From positions 17,133 through 81,132 of the forward strand of contig CAYPVK010000008.1 in the NCBI GenBank assembly GCA_964414185.1: DNA of 64,000 nt, written 5' to 3'. The position numbers and the translations under genes were made by a program. The DNA comes from UBA7488 sp964414185 (GTDB lineage Bacteria; Pseudomonadota; Alphaproteobacteria; CAAHEQ01; UBA3637). Shown here in pieces: positions 33,422 through 43,202 of this stretch (its first letter is position 1; each line of letters starts with the position of its first letter). The notes beneath the pieces were generated by a model. That model had not been told where the DNA came from, made no database searches, and saw only the letters and a program-made list of their open reading frames with translations.

Positions 33422-34384
33422 CTAATCAATTTTTGGGATTAAAATTTGAGCGTTTTCTTTTTGCCATTCTTGATCAATAACACGTTTAAGATTGCGTTCG
33501 GCATATAATTGTTTCAATTGATCTTTGACATCTTCAAATGCCGGCGGAGCCGCCAATCTTCTGTCTTCGACCAAAACAACATGCCAACCGAACGGCGTTT
33601 TAATCGGAGCGGACAATTCGCCTTTTTTCATCGCGAAAACGGCATTGCCGAATTCGGGAATCATCATATTTTTGGTAAAATAACCCAATTGGCCGCCTTT
33701 GTTATCCTTATCCATGGATTTTTGATTGGCAAGCATTGCAAAATCAACGCCGGCTTTTAATTGGACAATAACATCGTCGGCTTCCTTTTTGCTGCCGACC
33801 AAAATATGGCGGGCACTGATTTCTTCTTGCCGTTCAAAATTACGCATTTCATTTTTGTACAAATCCTGCAAAGCTTCATCCGTCATTTCGGTTTCCAATT
33901 GTTTTGACAAATAAGCTTGGGACAAAATTTGTTCTCTTGCCAATTTAAGGGCTTTGATGATATCGGGATTTTTTTCAATGTCCGATTTTGTTGCCCCGGT
34001 CAACATAACCTGCGTATTAATCATATTATTCAAAATTTGCGGATAAATCATTTCAAACGGCAAATCCGATAATTGCGGGATATCTTTAGCCAAGGCGCGC
34101 ACGTCGCCCAAGGTAATATTTTTACCGTCCACCACTGCGACAACGGCCGTATCGGCCAAAGCGCCCGCATGGTGTTTCGCTTGAGCACTTTCATTTTTCA
34201 AACTAAAAGCGTAAAAAGCGACATAATACCAAATAACGGCGGTAAAAATAAGCAAAAGAGTAACAATCACCGCACGTTTTATGCTAAAACGAACAGGCTT
34301 TGACGCGCTTTTTTCCGGAGCGGCTTGAACCGGTGTTTCATCGGCTTTGACCGATGTTTTGACGGGTGTCTTTTTTTTAGTCAT
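33422..34384 (-). CDS. Membrane-anchored parvulin-type peptidyl-prolyl isomerase
   Basis: A 320-residue PpiC/SurA-like chaperone. A charged cytoplasmic N-terminus of about 37 residues is followed by one membrane helix (38-60), a SurA_N-like helical region (VVAVVDGKNITLGDVRAL, ILNNMINTQVMLTGA), the parvulin domain (EISARHILVGSK to TPFGWHVVLVEDR, about 188-280) and a helical C-terminus. It should catalyse cis-trans proline isomerisation and aid folding of exported proteins in the periplasm. It is monocistronic, with its own terminator. Confidence 0.88.
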   Translation of the reverse strand: MTKKKTPVKTSVKADETPVQAAPEKSASKPVRFSIKRAVIVTLLLIFTAVIWYYVAFYAFSLKNESAQAKHHAGALADTAVVAVVDGKNITLGDVRALAKDIPQLSDLPFEMIYPQILNNMINTQVMLTGATKSDIEKNPDIIKALKLAREQILSQAYLSKQLETEMTDEALQDLYKNEMRNFERQEEISARHILVGSKKEADDVIVQLKAGVDFAMLANQKSMDKDNKGGQLGYFTKNMMIPEFGNAVFAMKKGELSAPIKTPFGWHVVLVEDRRLAAPPAFEDVKDQLKQLYAERNLKRVIDQEWQKENAQILIPKID

Positions 34385-34466
34385 TTTTTCCCTCCTTCAG
34401 TGAAAATCTGATTTAACTATAGAACGCTTTCATATAAATTGCAATGATTTTTTAAAATGCGTTTCA

Positions 34467-34889
34467 TTAAATATTTTTCAGTTGTTCTTGGCGCAACCGT
34501 TTGGATAATTCGCCCATAAAGCCTTTGGCCAATGTCGGATGCAAAGCCATCATTTGATACAAGTTATCGCCCGAAATCCTTAAAACCGTCGTTTTGTCAT
34601 GTGCGATGTTTTCAAACGGCATAATGGCGGGGCTGAGAACCGTCGTTTCGCCGAAAAATTGCCGAGGCCCCAATTCATGGAAAACTTCGTCCCCGTCCAT
34701 AACCCGCACGGATCCCGATAAAATAATGTATAAATATTTGTTTTCGGTTTGGCTGTCCAAAATAACGTCACCGGCCTTAAAAGTTTTTTCCTCGGTAACC
34801 GAAATCAAATCCGCCAAAGCCGCTTCGGTGGCTTCTTTGAAAATCGGCACATTTTTTAAAACCAAAACTTTTTCAAAAGTCATTGACAT
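34467..34889 (-). CDS. Cyclic nucleotide-binding domain protein
   Basis: A 140-residue stand-alone cNMP-binding domain: the beta-roll (FKAGDVILDSQTENKYLYIILSG), then the phosphate-binding cassette region GPRQFFGETTVLSPA with FGE, and the C-helix (LSKRLRQEQ). The Arg usually found in FGE-AL...R(A/T) is not obvious, so ligand binding is uncertain. No DNA-binding or catalytic domain is present. It starts nine bases after the transporter/HEAT gene with AGGAG before the ATG, so it probably regulates that protein. Confidence 0.85.
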   Translation of the reverse strand: MSMTFEKVLVLKNVPIFKEATEAALADLISVTEEKTFKAGDVILDSQTENKYLYIILSGSVRVMDGDEVFHELGPRQFFGETTVLSPAIMPFENIAHDKTTVLRISGDNLYQMMALHPTLAKGFMGELSKRLRQEQLKNI

Positions 34890-34898
34890 GGCGTTCTC

Positions 34899-37670
34899 CT
34901 AACTTTCCAAAATTTCTTCAATCGATTGACCGACCAAACGGCTCGTCGGTACATTCAACAAAGCGCGATGCAATTCATTTTTGTCTTTTTCCAACCGTAC
35001 AAGCGCCCAAATGGCTGCTTCCAACACCAACGAGTTGTTATCTTTAAGGGCAGACAAAACGGCCGTTTTTCCTTCTTCATATCCCAATTTGCGCAACGTA
35101 TACAAAGCCGTTGCCTTAATCCACGGCGGCAATACAAACGGCGATTTTAACAAAAATGCCGATAAGTTTTCAACCGCCTGTTCTTCGGATATCACGCGAT
35201 CGGGGCCGTGAGGTTTGACATCCGCTTCGCCAAGCATAATAATCGGTTTAATTTTCCTGTAAAGCTTTGTCGGCAAAAAATCCTGAACAACGCCCAAAGC
35301 GGCATCATATTGATCCCGATTGCCGCTCAACAAAATGCGGACGGCCTTTGAAAACAACGGATGTGTTTTCAACAATTGCAACTGTAACAATATCAATTTG
35401 CGCGTTTCAAAAATATCTTCCTGCAAAGCGCGCCTGAGAAACAAAAAAGCTTCTTCCGTTTCATGCGTCGGCGACAAAGTTTGCGTTTGAATAAAATCCA
35501 ATGATTTATGAATACGCTCAATGTCTTTGTTCAACCCGGCCGACAATAACGCTTTTTTATCGGCATGAATCCAAACAATACCCGAATTAATCAACGCCGT
35601 CATAACAATGCGGCGCAAATTTTGGTCCGCCACATTCAACGCACGAATCAAGATTTGTTTGCCTTCGCCGCTGCCCAAAGAATTTAAGAACAAAATCAAA
35701 ACTTTTTGGCGCACACGCGACACATCGGGATTGTGCAACATTTTTTCAAGCGGCGGAAAAGCGCGTTTACCGTATCGGTCAATGGCCATCAACGCATATT
35801 CTTGCGTCCGTACATCATCCAAAGCTTCAAAAACGGGCGGCAACAATTGGGGATGACGCATTGCACCGGCAGTCAATAATGCTTGGCACGCCACATCCGC
35901 ATCCGAACTTTTCATCAACGGTTCCACCAATAAAGCCAACCCGGACAACGGTGCTTGTTCAATAATTTTCAACGCTGTCAGCTGATCTGCCTTTTTTTTG
36001 GAAAAAGCAAGCTTTTGCAAATCTTTCATTGCGAGCAATGCTTGGTCGCCGCCCAATTTCAACAAACCGACCAACACACCGGGCTTAAGTTTTTTATCGT
36101 TCAGCATCGGCATGTATTTATCCAACCCGCCCGATAAATTTTGTTCATAATCAAATTGCATCAACATGCTGACAGCTTGGCAACGGACATCATATGACGG
36201 ATCTTTTTGGGCAACCCACGAAATTGTGTTTTTAAAATAACCGGGTTGTTTCAACATAGCCATGCGCCCTAACGTAAATGAACGCACAATCGCAGAGGGA
36301 TGTTTGATGAGTTTTAACAAATTTTTCGGATAGGACGCATGTTTGGATATGGCCAAAATGCGGATAAAATAGATGGCTTGGTCAGGGTCGACGGACTTAA
36401 GGCCGTTTAAAATATAACGGTATAATTTCGGCAACGCAACCATCAACGGGCCGCCGCGCCATTGGCGACGCTTAAACGAATCCAACAAAATATTCGAATA
36501 TAAATTAACTGCAAAATGAATCAGCAAAAACATAAAAGCGCTGATTGCCAACAGCAACATACCTTGAGCCGCCGGCGTTTCAAAATAATACAACACGATT
36601 GCACTGAAAGCAAAACCCATCGGTTCAACGATTATCAATCTTTTTTTCTTGATACGCGCTTGGGTTCCCATGGCGATAGGCCTTGGCAGCAAAGACAAAA
36701 AGGCATTAATATAAAAATACGATGCCAACGAAAACAACAAAGCGCCCGCGAAAATAATTTCCCATTGCCGAATAAAAACGCCGACGGCCGTCATGACTAA
36801 TGAAGAAGCCAACACCAACATCCCCGAAACGGTTGTATATAAATATTTCGTTTGGTACAGCAAAATAACCAGCAAAATGCCGAGCATTCCGAAAACGCCC
36901 CACCATATGCCCAACAAATAAGGGACGTTTTTATGAATCAATGCCGTCAAGAACGTATAATCCGTTGCGCTTTTGGCACACATATAGGCAAAGGCCAATC
37001 CGAAAATATAATAAACCAATTTTTGCCCGGGAGCATCTTGGGCACCGCCTTGCTTTTGAATAAACGTTTCACTGGGCACCGGATTTAAATCCACCAAAAC
37101 TTTTAAAACAATCAAAAACGCCAAAAACATAAACAGGCCGATGGTTAATAAAACCATGGATTCTTTAAAAAAGAGAGCAATTAATGCGCCGGTACAAAAA
37201 TACCCCGACAATTCGGCAACAAAAATCGACAACAATTTAACCGAATCCAACCGCAGCGGAATAAAGCGTGAAACAACCGCCCAAAAGGATACCGACATCA
37301 ATACAAAAAACCCATATTTCGTAATAAACAAACTGCGCAACGCCCACAACCGATGCTCATGAGTGGCAAATATCAGCGCAATAAAGACAATACCCCAAAC
37401 AGCCAAAACGGGAATACACCCGTAACCTTGCCGCCGGTCGAACAATAAAGCGTAATAACCCGCCGCGGCAATAAAAACAGCGGCACACATTAAATCAAAC
37501 GCTAAATATACACGGTCAAAATCATTTAAATACGCACTGATAACGCCGATATCCAAAAACGTAATCATTGAAGCTTTTAACGCCGCGCCAAGCATTAATA
37601 ACAAAAACGCTCCGATACTGACATTCGTCAGTTGTTGTATCCTTAAAAATAACGGACGCACGAAACTCAT
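34899..37670 (-). CDS. NTT/MFS-like membrane protein fused to HEAT repeats
   Basis: A 923-residue protein. Residues 1 to about 405 contain 11-12 membrane helices whose pattern (SVSFWAVVSRFIPLRLDSVKLLSIFVAELSG) resembles the NTP/NDP exchange-transporter-like proteins of free-living bacteria. From about 430 to 915, helical pairs of the HEAT/ARM type repeat (DVRCQAVSMLMQF, DVACQALLTAGAMRH, SLVLEAAIWALVRL). Related proteins in other phyla carry membrane domain, HEAT repeats and a cyclic-nucleotide domain in one chain. Here the last part is the next gene. Transport activity is not shown. The ATG is directly after the ftsY stop. Confidence 0.75.
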   Translation of the reverse strand: MSFVRPLFLRIQQLTNVSIGAFLLLMLGAALKASMITFLDIGVISAYLNDFDRVYLAFDLMCAAVFIAAAGYYALLFDRRQGYGCIPVLAVWGIVFIALIFATHEHRLWALRSLFITKYGFFVLMSVSFWAVVSRFIPLRLDSVKLLSIFVAELSGYFCTGALIALFFKESMVLLTIGLFMFLAFLIVLKVLVDLNPVPSETFIQKQGGAQDAPGQKLVYYIFGLAFAYMCAKSATDYTFLTALIHKNVPYLLGIWWGVFGMLGILLVILLYQTKYLYTTVSGMLVLASSLVMTAVGVFIRQWEIIFAGALLFSLASYFYINAFLSLLPRPIAMGTQARIKKKRLIIVEPMGFAFSAIVLYYFETPAAQGMLLLAISAFMFLLIHFAVNLYSNILLDSFKRRQWRGGPLMVALPKLYRYILNGLKSVDPDQAIYFIRILAISKHASYPKNLLKLIKHPSAIVRSFTLGRMAMLKQPGYFKNTISWVAQKDPSYDVRCQAVSMLMQFDYEQNLSGGLDKYMPMLNDKKLKPGVLVGLLKLGGDQALLAMKDLQKLAFSKKKADQLTALKIIEQAPLSGLALLVEPLMKSSDADVACQALLTAGAMRHPQLLPPVFEALDDVRTQEYALMAIDRYGKRAFPPLEKMLHNPDVSRVRQKVLILFLNSLGSGEGKQILIRALNVADQNLRRIVMTALINSGIVWIHADKKALLSAGLNKDIERIHKSLDFIQTQTLSPTHETEEAFLFLRRALQEDIFETRKLILLQLQLLKTHPLFSKAVRILLSGNRDQYDAALGVVQDFLPTKLYRKIKPIIMLGEADVKPHGPDRVISEEQAVENLSAFLLKSPFVLPPWIKATALYTLRKLGYEEGKTAVLSALKDNNSLVLEAAIWALVRLEKDKNELHRALLNVPTSRLVGQSIEEILES

Positions 37671-38552
37671 CTACTTAACCCCCAACAACGAATCGGCATA
37701 TTGTTCGGCCGTAAAATCATGCAAATCGTCCGCCTTTTCCCCGACGCCGATGGCATGCACGGGCAATGCAAAATTTTGCGCCAAAGCCAATAAAATACCG
37801 CCCTTTGCCGTACCGTCGATTTTTGTCATAATAAGGCCCGTCAAACCGACCGTATCCGCAAATGATTTGACTTGGTTAACGGCATTTTGCCCGACCGTTG
37901 CGTCCAAAACCAACAACGAAGCATGCGGCGCCGTTGCATCAACCTTTTTCATCACACGGATAATTTTTTCAAGTTCGGCCATCAAGTTTGTTTTGTTATG
38001 CAACCGTCCCGCCGTATCGATAAATAAAATATTGTCGCCGTCCTTTTTGCTTTGCGTCAAAGCATCAAAAACCAATCCGGCGGCATCGGCACCGGTTTTG
38101 GCCGCATAAACCTTAGCCTTAATTCGATTACCCCATTCTTGCAACTGTTCGGTTGCTCCGGCGCGGAACGTATCGGCCGCGACAAAAGAAACTTTAAATC
38201 CTTTATCGGCATAATATTTGCCAAGCTTGCCAATCGTGGTTGTTTTGCCCGCTCCGTTCACGCCGACCATTAAAATGACGAACGGCTTTCGGGATTTGTC
38301 AATGGCAAGCGGCACGGCAATTTTATCAAGCCGCGAAATCAATTCTTCGCGCATTAAAGATTTAAGCTCATCCATACTTTGCGGTTTTTTCTTTTTAAGC
38401 GCCGTGATAATTTCATCGGTCGTCGTATATCCGACATCGGCACGAAGCAGTGCTTCTTCCAGTTCTTCCAACGAATTAAAATCAATGCTTTTGAACGAAA
38501 AAACGGCAGCCGTTTTTTTCATGCCCTGCTTTAATCTATCCAACCAACTCAT
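37671..38552 (-). CDS. ftsY: Signal recognition particle receptor FtsY
   Basis: A 293-residue SRP GTPase that docks ribosome-SRP complexes at the membrane. The N domain (SLEELEEALLRADVGYTTTDEI) is followed by the G domain: VGVNGAGKTTTIGKL (G1), AADTFRAGATEQL (G2), DTAGRL (G3), TKIDGTAKGG (G4) and a final GVGEKADDLHDF. The acidic A domain found in E. coli is absent, so only a short amphipathic start remains. GGGGAGG before the ATG at 38552 fixes the start, which lies inside mtaB by 17 bases. Confidence 0.93.
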   Translation of the reverse strand: MSWLDRLKQGMKKTAAVFSFKSIDFNSLEELEEALLRADVGYTTTDEIITALKKKKPQSMDELKSLMREELISRLDKIAVPLAIDKSRKPFVILMVGVNGAGKTTTIGKLGKYYADKGFKVSFVAADTFRAGATEQLQEWGNRIKAKVYAAKTGADAAGLVFDALTQSKKDGDNILFIDTAGRLHNKTNLMAELEKIIRVMKKVDATAPHASLLVLDATVGQNAVNQVKSFADTVGLTGLIMTKIDGTAKGGILLALAQNFALPVHAIGVGEKADDLHDFTAEQYADSLLGVK

Positions 38553-39729
38553 TTTCTTTCCTCCCCTTAATTGCGACGTCGACAATTTCCCCCGTCTTGC
38601 CGTTCAAAGCTGTTTTGACTTTTAAATAATTTTCGCTGTATCCCGTACCGTCTTTTTCAATCAAAACTTTTAAAGTTCTCCCGATTTGACTGTCCAACAA
38701 ACGTCCGTACATTTCTTCGCCCAACAAGCGCAACTTTTTGGCACGTTCTTTACGTTCGTGCATATCCACCTGCGGCATTTTGGCAGCGGGCGTTCCGCTT
38801 CTGGCAGAATACGGGAAAACATGCAAATGTGTCAAGCCCGCTTTTTCGACCAAATCCATCGTTTGGTTGAATTGAACGTCCGTTTCGGTCGGGAAACCCG
38901 TGATAAAATCGGCACCGAACACGGTATCGGGGCGTACGGTACGGATTTTTTGCGTCAAAGCAATCACATCTTCACGGTTATGGCGGCGCCCCATACGTTT
39001 TAAAATTAAATTATCGCCTGCTTGAATCGACAAATGCAAATGCGGCATCAAACGATGGTCCGACGCCATCAAAGCAACGAATTCGTCATCCAGGCAAGCG
39101 GGGTCCAAAGACCCGAAACGCAACCGTTTCAATCCGTTTACTTCATTTAACAAGCGGCGGACAATCTCACAAAAACCATACGGATAGCTTGTCACATCCA
39201 CGCCCGTAATTATCAATTCGGGATAACCGTTATCGACAAATGTTTGCGCTTGTTTTAATACCATTTCGGGCTTTAAACCCGCATTGCGGCCACGAATTTG
39301 AGACACAACACAAAACGTACAAGCATGGTCACACCCTTGTTGAATTTGCAAAAATGCTTTGGCTTTGCCTTCAATTTGAGAAACAATGGGCAAATATGTC
39401 GGTTGTTTTTCCATATCGCCGACCATGATTTTTTCCGTGCCCTTTAAAGCATCCACCGACATTTTTTCATGATTGCCGAGCACACGGTTAACTTCGGGCA
39501 TCGCCGCATACACTTCGGGATGCAGCTGGGCCGCGCACCCTGCCACGATAATACGGGCATTCGGATTTTCGCGGCGCGCTTTGCGAATAGCTTGGCGGCA
39601 TTGGCGTTCGGCTTCTCCCGTTACGGCACATGTGTTAAACAAAATCACATTATCCGAATTATCGGATAATTTTTGTATGACGGCCGATTCGAATGAATTA
39701 AGCCTGCATCCAAAAGTGATTATCTTCAT
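38536..39729 (-). CDS. mtaB: tRNA t6A37 methylthiotransferase MtaB
   Basis: A 397-residue radical-SAM enzyme that turns t6A37 into ms2t6A37 in ANN-reading tRNAs. The UPF0004 domain has three cysteines for the second cluster (TFGCRLNSFES, FNTCAVTGEAE, VAGCAAQ), the radical-SAM site is GCDHACTFCVV (CxxxCxxC), and a TRAM domain closes the protein. The FGCRLN wording marks MtaB rather than MiaB (which is FGCQMN, at 41811-43163). It overlaps the corC-like gene by ATGA and ftsY by 17 bases. Confidence 0.92.
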   Translation of the reverse strand: MKIITFGCRLNSFESAVIQKLSDNSDNVILFNTCAVTGEAERQCRQAIRKARRENPNARIIVAGCAAQLHPEVYAAMPEVNRVLGNHEKMSVDALKGTEKIMVGDMEKQPTYLPIVSQIEGKAKAFLQIQQGCDHACTFCVVSQIRGRNAGLKPEMVLKQAQTFVDNGYPELIITGVDVTSYPYGFCEIVRRLLNEVNGLKRLRFGSLDPACLDDEFVALMASDHRLMPHLHLSIQAGDNLILKRMGRRHNREDVIALTQKIRTVRPDTVFGADFITGFPTETDVQFNQTMDLVEKAGLTHLHVFPYSARSGTPAAKMPQVDMHERKERAKKLRLLGEEMYGRLLDSQIGRTLKVLIEKDGTGYSENYLKVKTALNGKTGEIVDVAIKGRKENELVG

Positions 39730-40613
39730 TTTGTTTTCTTTTTCTTTAAATTTTGATTGTCCGACTCAATGCCGGCAAAATTGGTAATTTTAACCTTTTT
39801 GATATGGCGCGCATCCGCTTCCAAAACTTGGAATTTTAAACCCGACGAATGTTTAATAACCTCGCCGCGGTTCGGCAAACGCCCCGCCGCATGAAAAACC
39901 AACCCGCCGATTGTATCAACGTCTTCGTCACGTTCACGCGGCGACAAAAACGGCCCGATGATTTTTTCAAGTTCGTCCACATACACACGCGCATCGGCAA
40001 CAATAACATCTTTGCCGATTCTTTCCAACGTTAAAGATTTATCCAACGCATCATGTTCGTCTTCGATTTCGCCGACAATTTCTTCCAACAAATCTTCCAA
40101 AGTTATCAACCCGTCGGTACCGCCAAATTCATCAATCACAACGGCCATTTGTGTACGCTTTTCTTGCAATTCGCGCAATAAATCAAGTGCGCGCATCGCC
40201 GGCGGCACAAACAAAACAGAGGTTGTCATCAACTCTTTTAAATCAAGCTCTTTGCCTTCAAACAAAGCGCATAACATATCTTTAGCGTGCACGATTCCGA
40301 CAATGTTATCCAAGTTTTTTTCATAGACCGGCAACCGTGTAAATTTGTCGCGAATCATCAAACGCTTAAGTTCGGACACATCCGCATTGAGTTCAATGCC
40401 GGTAATGTCAATACGCGGAATCATAATCTGATTGGCACGAATATCGCGCAATTTAAACAAGTTTTTAAGCAAGCTCAGCTCGTCCGAGTTAATCAACATT
40501 TCTTCGCCGCGTTCTTCGCGTTCTTCCATAATGTCTTCAAGCGCTTCAAACACTTGTTCTTCTTCGGGATGCTTGTTAAAAACAGTCTTGATTTTATGCA
40601 TCAATTTGATCAT
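39726..40613 (-). CDS. CBS-domain protein, CorC/YbeX family
   Basis: A 295-residue soluble protein with an N-terminal helical region, two CBS domains (ANQIMIPRIDITGIELN, RLPVYEKNLDNIVGIVHAKDM, and VIDEFGGTDGLITLEDLLEEIVG) and a C-terminal CorC/HlyC transporter-associated domain (VYVDELEKIIGPF, DTIGGLVFHAAGRLPNRGEVI). YbeX is linked to ribosome metabolism and Mg/Co tolerance. The neighbours ybeY and phoH (ybeZ) give the classic ybeZYX cluster. The start at 40613 lies inside ybeY by 20 bases; an ATG four codons later is possible. Confidence 0.9.
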   Translation of the reverse strand: MIKLMHKIKTVFNKHPEEEQVFEALEDIMEEREERGEEMLINSDELSLLKNLFKLRDIRANQIMIPRIDITGIELNADVSELKRLMIRDKFTRLPVYEKNLDNIVGIVHAKDMLCALFEGKELDLKELMTTSVLFVPPAMRALDLLRELQEKRTQMAVVIDEFGGTDGLITLEDLLEEIVGEIEDEHDALDKSLTLERIGKDVIVADARVYVDELEKIIGPFLSPRERDEDVDTIGGLVFHAAGRLPNRGEVIKHSSGLKFQVLEADARHIKKVKITNFAGIESDNQNLKKKKTK

Positions 40614-41064
40614 ACGGGTTCCTGTATCCTAATCGTTTCATAATTTCAATTTCTTTAGATTCCATGCGTTTCGCCTGCTTTTCGGTCAAATGGTCTTCCC
40701 CAAGCAAATGCAAAACGCCGTGAACCATCATATGCGCAAAATGCGACGCAAACGATTTTTTTTGCTCGCAGGCTTCCCTTAACACCGTTTGATAGGAAAT
40801 AACAATATCCCCCGCAACCCAAGGTTGCCCTTCCGCGGGTTCATGCCCCCCTTCAAAAGACAAAACATTCGTCGCCTTGTTTTTGCCGCGGTATTCGCGA
40901 TTTAACTTGCGGATAAATTCATCATCGCATAAAACCAACGACACTTCGGCGGGTTCGTATTCATCGCCCCAAGCGGCCCCGACAACCGCTTTGCAAAAAT
41001 GTTTTAACAATGGTTTTTTCAGGTAAAACTTTTTTTCCAAAACCTGTATGTCAACTTCGGGCAT
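40594..41064 (-). CDS. ybeY: Endoribonuclease YbeY
   Basis: A 156-residue metal-dependent endoribonuclease for 16S rRNA 3'-end maturation and ribosome quality control. The zinc-binding motif is HGVLHLLGEDH (family HGxLHxxGyDH, with Glu in place of Tyr), and upstream LNREYRGKNKATNVLSF is the usual signature. It begins two bases after phoH and ends within the corC-like gene, so the three are translationally linked. Confidence 0.93.
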   Translation of the reverse strand: MPEVDIQVLEKKFYLKKPLLKHFCKAVVGAAWGDEYEPAEVSLVLCDDEFIRKLNREYRGKNKATNVLSFEGGHEPAEGQPWVAGDIVISYQTVLREACEQKKSFASHFAHMMVHGVLHLLGEDHLTEKQAKRMESKEIEIMKRLGYRNPYDQIDA

Positions 41065-41066
41065 GA

Positions 41067-41798
41067 TTAATTGTTTCCTTTTTCTTCATGTGCTTTATTG
41101 TATGCGGACACGATTTTAGACACCAATGAATTACGTACAACATCTTTATCCGTAAATTCGACAAAGCCGATGTCATCAATGTTTTTCAAAATATGCACGG
41201 CATCCACCAATCCGGACGCTACGCCGCGCGGCAAATCGGTTTGGGATAAATCACCGTTGATAATCATGCGCGACCCTTCGCCCAAACGTGTTAAAAACAT
41301 TTTCATTTGCATCGGTGTTGTGTTTTGCGCTTCATCCAAAATCACGACGGCATGCGATAAAGTCCGCCCGCGCATATAGGCCAGCGGCGCCACTTCGATT
41401 TCGCCCGTTTCGATTTTCTTTTCGACGATTTCGCCGGGCAACATATCATAGAGCGCATCATACAGCGGCCGCAAATACGGGTCGATTTTATCCTTTAAAG
41501 TACCGGGCAAAAATCCCAAACTTTCGCCCGCTTCGACGGCCGGGCGCGTCAAAATGATTTTATCGACTTTCCCTTCTAACATCGCGCTGACAGCCTTAGC
41601 TACCGCCAAAAAAGTTTTACCCGTCCCCGCCGGGCCCAAGCCGAACACCATGTCATATTTATTCATCGCTTCAATGAATTTGCCTTGGTTGGGCGTACGC
41701 GGATTCACATGGCGTTTTTTCGTTTTCAATGTCAAATTTGAAGCAAGTGTTTGTTCTTCTTCAAATTGCGGATTGTTATTCATATCGTATTTGACCAT
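41067..41798 (-). CDS. phoH: PhoH-like ATPase (YbeZ)
   Basis: A 243-residue PhoH P-loop protein. It shows GLGPAGTGKTFLA (Walker A, about 52-64), ILTRPAVEAGESLGFLPG, the Walker B VILDEAQNTTP, and MIINGDLSQTDLP. It is somewhat shorter at the N-terminus than E. coli YbeZ. YbeZ binds YbeY and is thought to be an RNA-helicase-like partner. AAGGAG before the ATG supports the start. It follows miaB by 12 bases in the miaB-phoH-ybeY-corC order well known in Proteobacteria. Confidence 0.92.
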   Translation of the reverse strand: MVKYDMNNNPQFEEEQTLASNLTLKTKKRHVNPRTPNQGKFIEAMNKYDMVFGLGPAGTGKTFLAVAKAVSAMLEGKVDKIILTRPAVEAGESLGFLPGTLKDKIDPYLRPLYDALYDMLPGEIVEKKIETGEIEVAPLAYMRGRTLSHAVVILDEAQNTTPMQMKMFLTRLGEGSRMIINGDLSQTDLPRGVASGLVDAVHILKNIDDIGFVEFTDKDVVRNSLVSKIVSAYNKAHEEKGNN

Positions 41799-41810
41799 TT
41801 GTTCTCCTTT

Positions 41811-43163
41811 TTAACGGTTTTCGTCTAAGATATCATATTTTATTTCGCCCGTCAAACTGCTTGCGGTCGCATTCGTAATTTTTACGGGAATAATCTGCCC
41901 GAACAAAGCGTTGTCATTTGGTACATGGACGGGTTGCAAATACGGCGTATACCCCAACATTTGTCCACGTTTAACATCTTGTTCGGTAATTAAAATACTT
42001 GTATCAATGCCCACCGTTTTTTGATTAAAGGCTTTTGTTTGAGCCATTAATAATTCTTGCAATTGCATTAACCGTTCGGTTTTAACCGCTTCGGGCACTT
42101 GGTTTTTCATCAAACTGGCGGGTGTGCCGGGACGCGCGCTGAATTTAAACGAAAAAGAGGACGCATAATTGACTTGGCGCACCAACTCCATCGTTTGAGC
42201 AAAATCTTCGTCCGTTTCCCCGGGGAATCCGACAATAAAATCCGATGAAACGGCAATATCGGGACGTACTTTTCTGAAACGCGCGACAATATCCAAATAT
42301 TCTTCTGCCGTATATTGACGGTTCATAGCCTTTAACACCTTATTCGACCCTGATTGAACGGGTAAATGAACATACGGCATCAACTTATCAATTTCGCCAT
42401 GCACACTAATCAAATTATCGGTCATTTTGGACGGATACGAAGTCGTATAACGTATCCTTTCCAACCCGTCAATTTTGGCAACTGCGCGGATTAAATCGCC
42501 GAAATCGGCTTCCTGCCCTTTATCGTTCAACCCATGCCAACAATTCACATTTTGCCCGAGCAACATAATTTCTTTGGCCCCGCTGTCCGCCAAACGACGC
42601 GCTTCATCCAAAATTTCTTTAACCGACCGTGAATACTCGCACCCTCTTGTATACGGCACGACACAATACGAACAAAACTTATCGCATCCTTCTTGGATTG
42701 CCAAAAAAGCCGACACGCTGCTGTTATTTGTTTGCGGCAAAAAATCAAACTTGGATTCGGCGGGGAAATCTGCCTTTAATACACGCCCATTTTTACGGTT
42801 AAAATGCGCCACCAATTCGGGCAACTTGTGATAATTCTGCGGCCCGACGGCAATATCGACGGCATGCGCACGGTTAAGCAATTCTTCCCCTTCGGCTTGC
42901 ACGACACACCCCGTTACAATCATTAAGCATTCTTTGCCTTGTTCTTTGCGCTCTTTTTTAATTTCGGCCAACCGCCCGATTTCCGAATATAATTTTTCCG
43001 CCGCTTTTTCACGAATATGGCACGTATTAAGCAATATAATATCGGCTTCATGTTTATCATCGGTCGGCCGATAGCCCAAAACGCCCAAAGCGTCTTGCAT
43101 GCGTTTGGAATCATAGGCATTCATTTGACAACCGAAAGTTTTGATATAAATTTTCTTATCCAT
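41811..43163 (-). CDS. miaB: tRNA i6A37 methylthiotransferase MiaB
   Basis: A 450-residue radical-SAM enzyme adding a methylthio group to i6A37 in tRNAs reading UNN. It has the UPF0004 cysteines (TFGCQMNAYDS, LNTCHIREKA, VTGCVVQ), the radical-SAM triad GCDKFCSYCVVPYTRG, SDFIVGFPGET and a C-terminal TRAM domain. AAGGA before the ATG at 43163 gives the usual MDKKIYIKTFGC start; an upstream ATG is not favoured. It heads the miaB-phoH-ybeY-corC-mtaB-ftsY run. Confidence 0.95.
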   Translation of the reverse strand: MDKKIYIKTFGCQMNAYDSKRMQDALGVLGYRPTDDKHEADIILLNTCHIREKAAEKLYSEIGRLAEIKKERKEQGKECLMIVTGCVVQAEGEELLNRAHAVDIAVGPQNYHKLPELVAHFNRKNGRVLKADFPAESKFDFLPQTNNSSVSAFLAIQEGCDKFCSYCVVPYTRGCEYSRSVKEILDEARRLADSGAKEIMLLGQNVNCWHGLNDKGQEADFGDLIRAVAKIDGLERIRYTTSYPSKMTDNLISVHGEIDKLMPYVHLPVQSGSNKVLKAMNRQYTAEEYLDIVARFRKVRPDIAVSSDFIVGFPGETDEDFAQTMELVRQVNYASSFSFKFSARPGTPASLMKNQVPEAVKTERLMQLQELLMAQTKAFNQKTVGIDTSILITEQDVKRGQMLGYTPYLQPVHVPNDNALFGQIIPVKITNATASSLTGEIKYDILDENR

Positions 43164-43202
43164 TGGTATCCTTAAAATTTTAGGGTGTTTCAATCATTAA
43201 TT

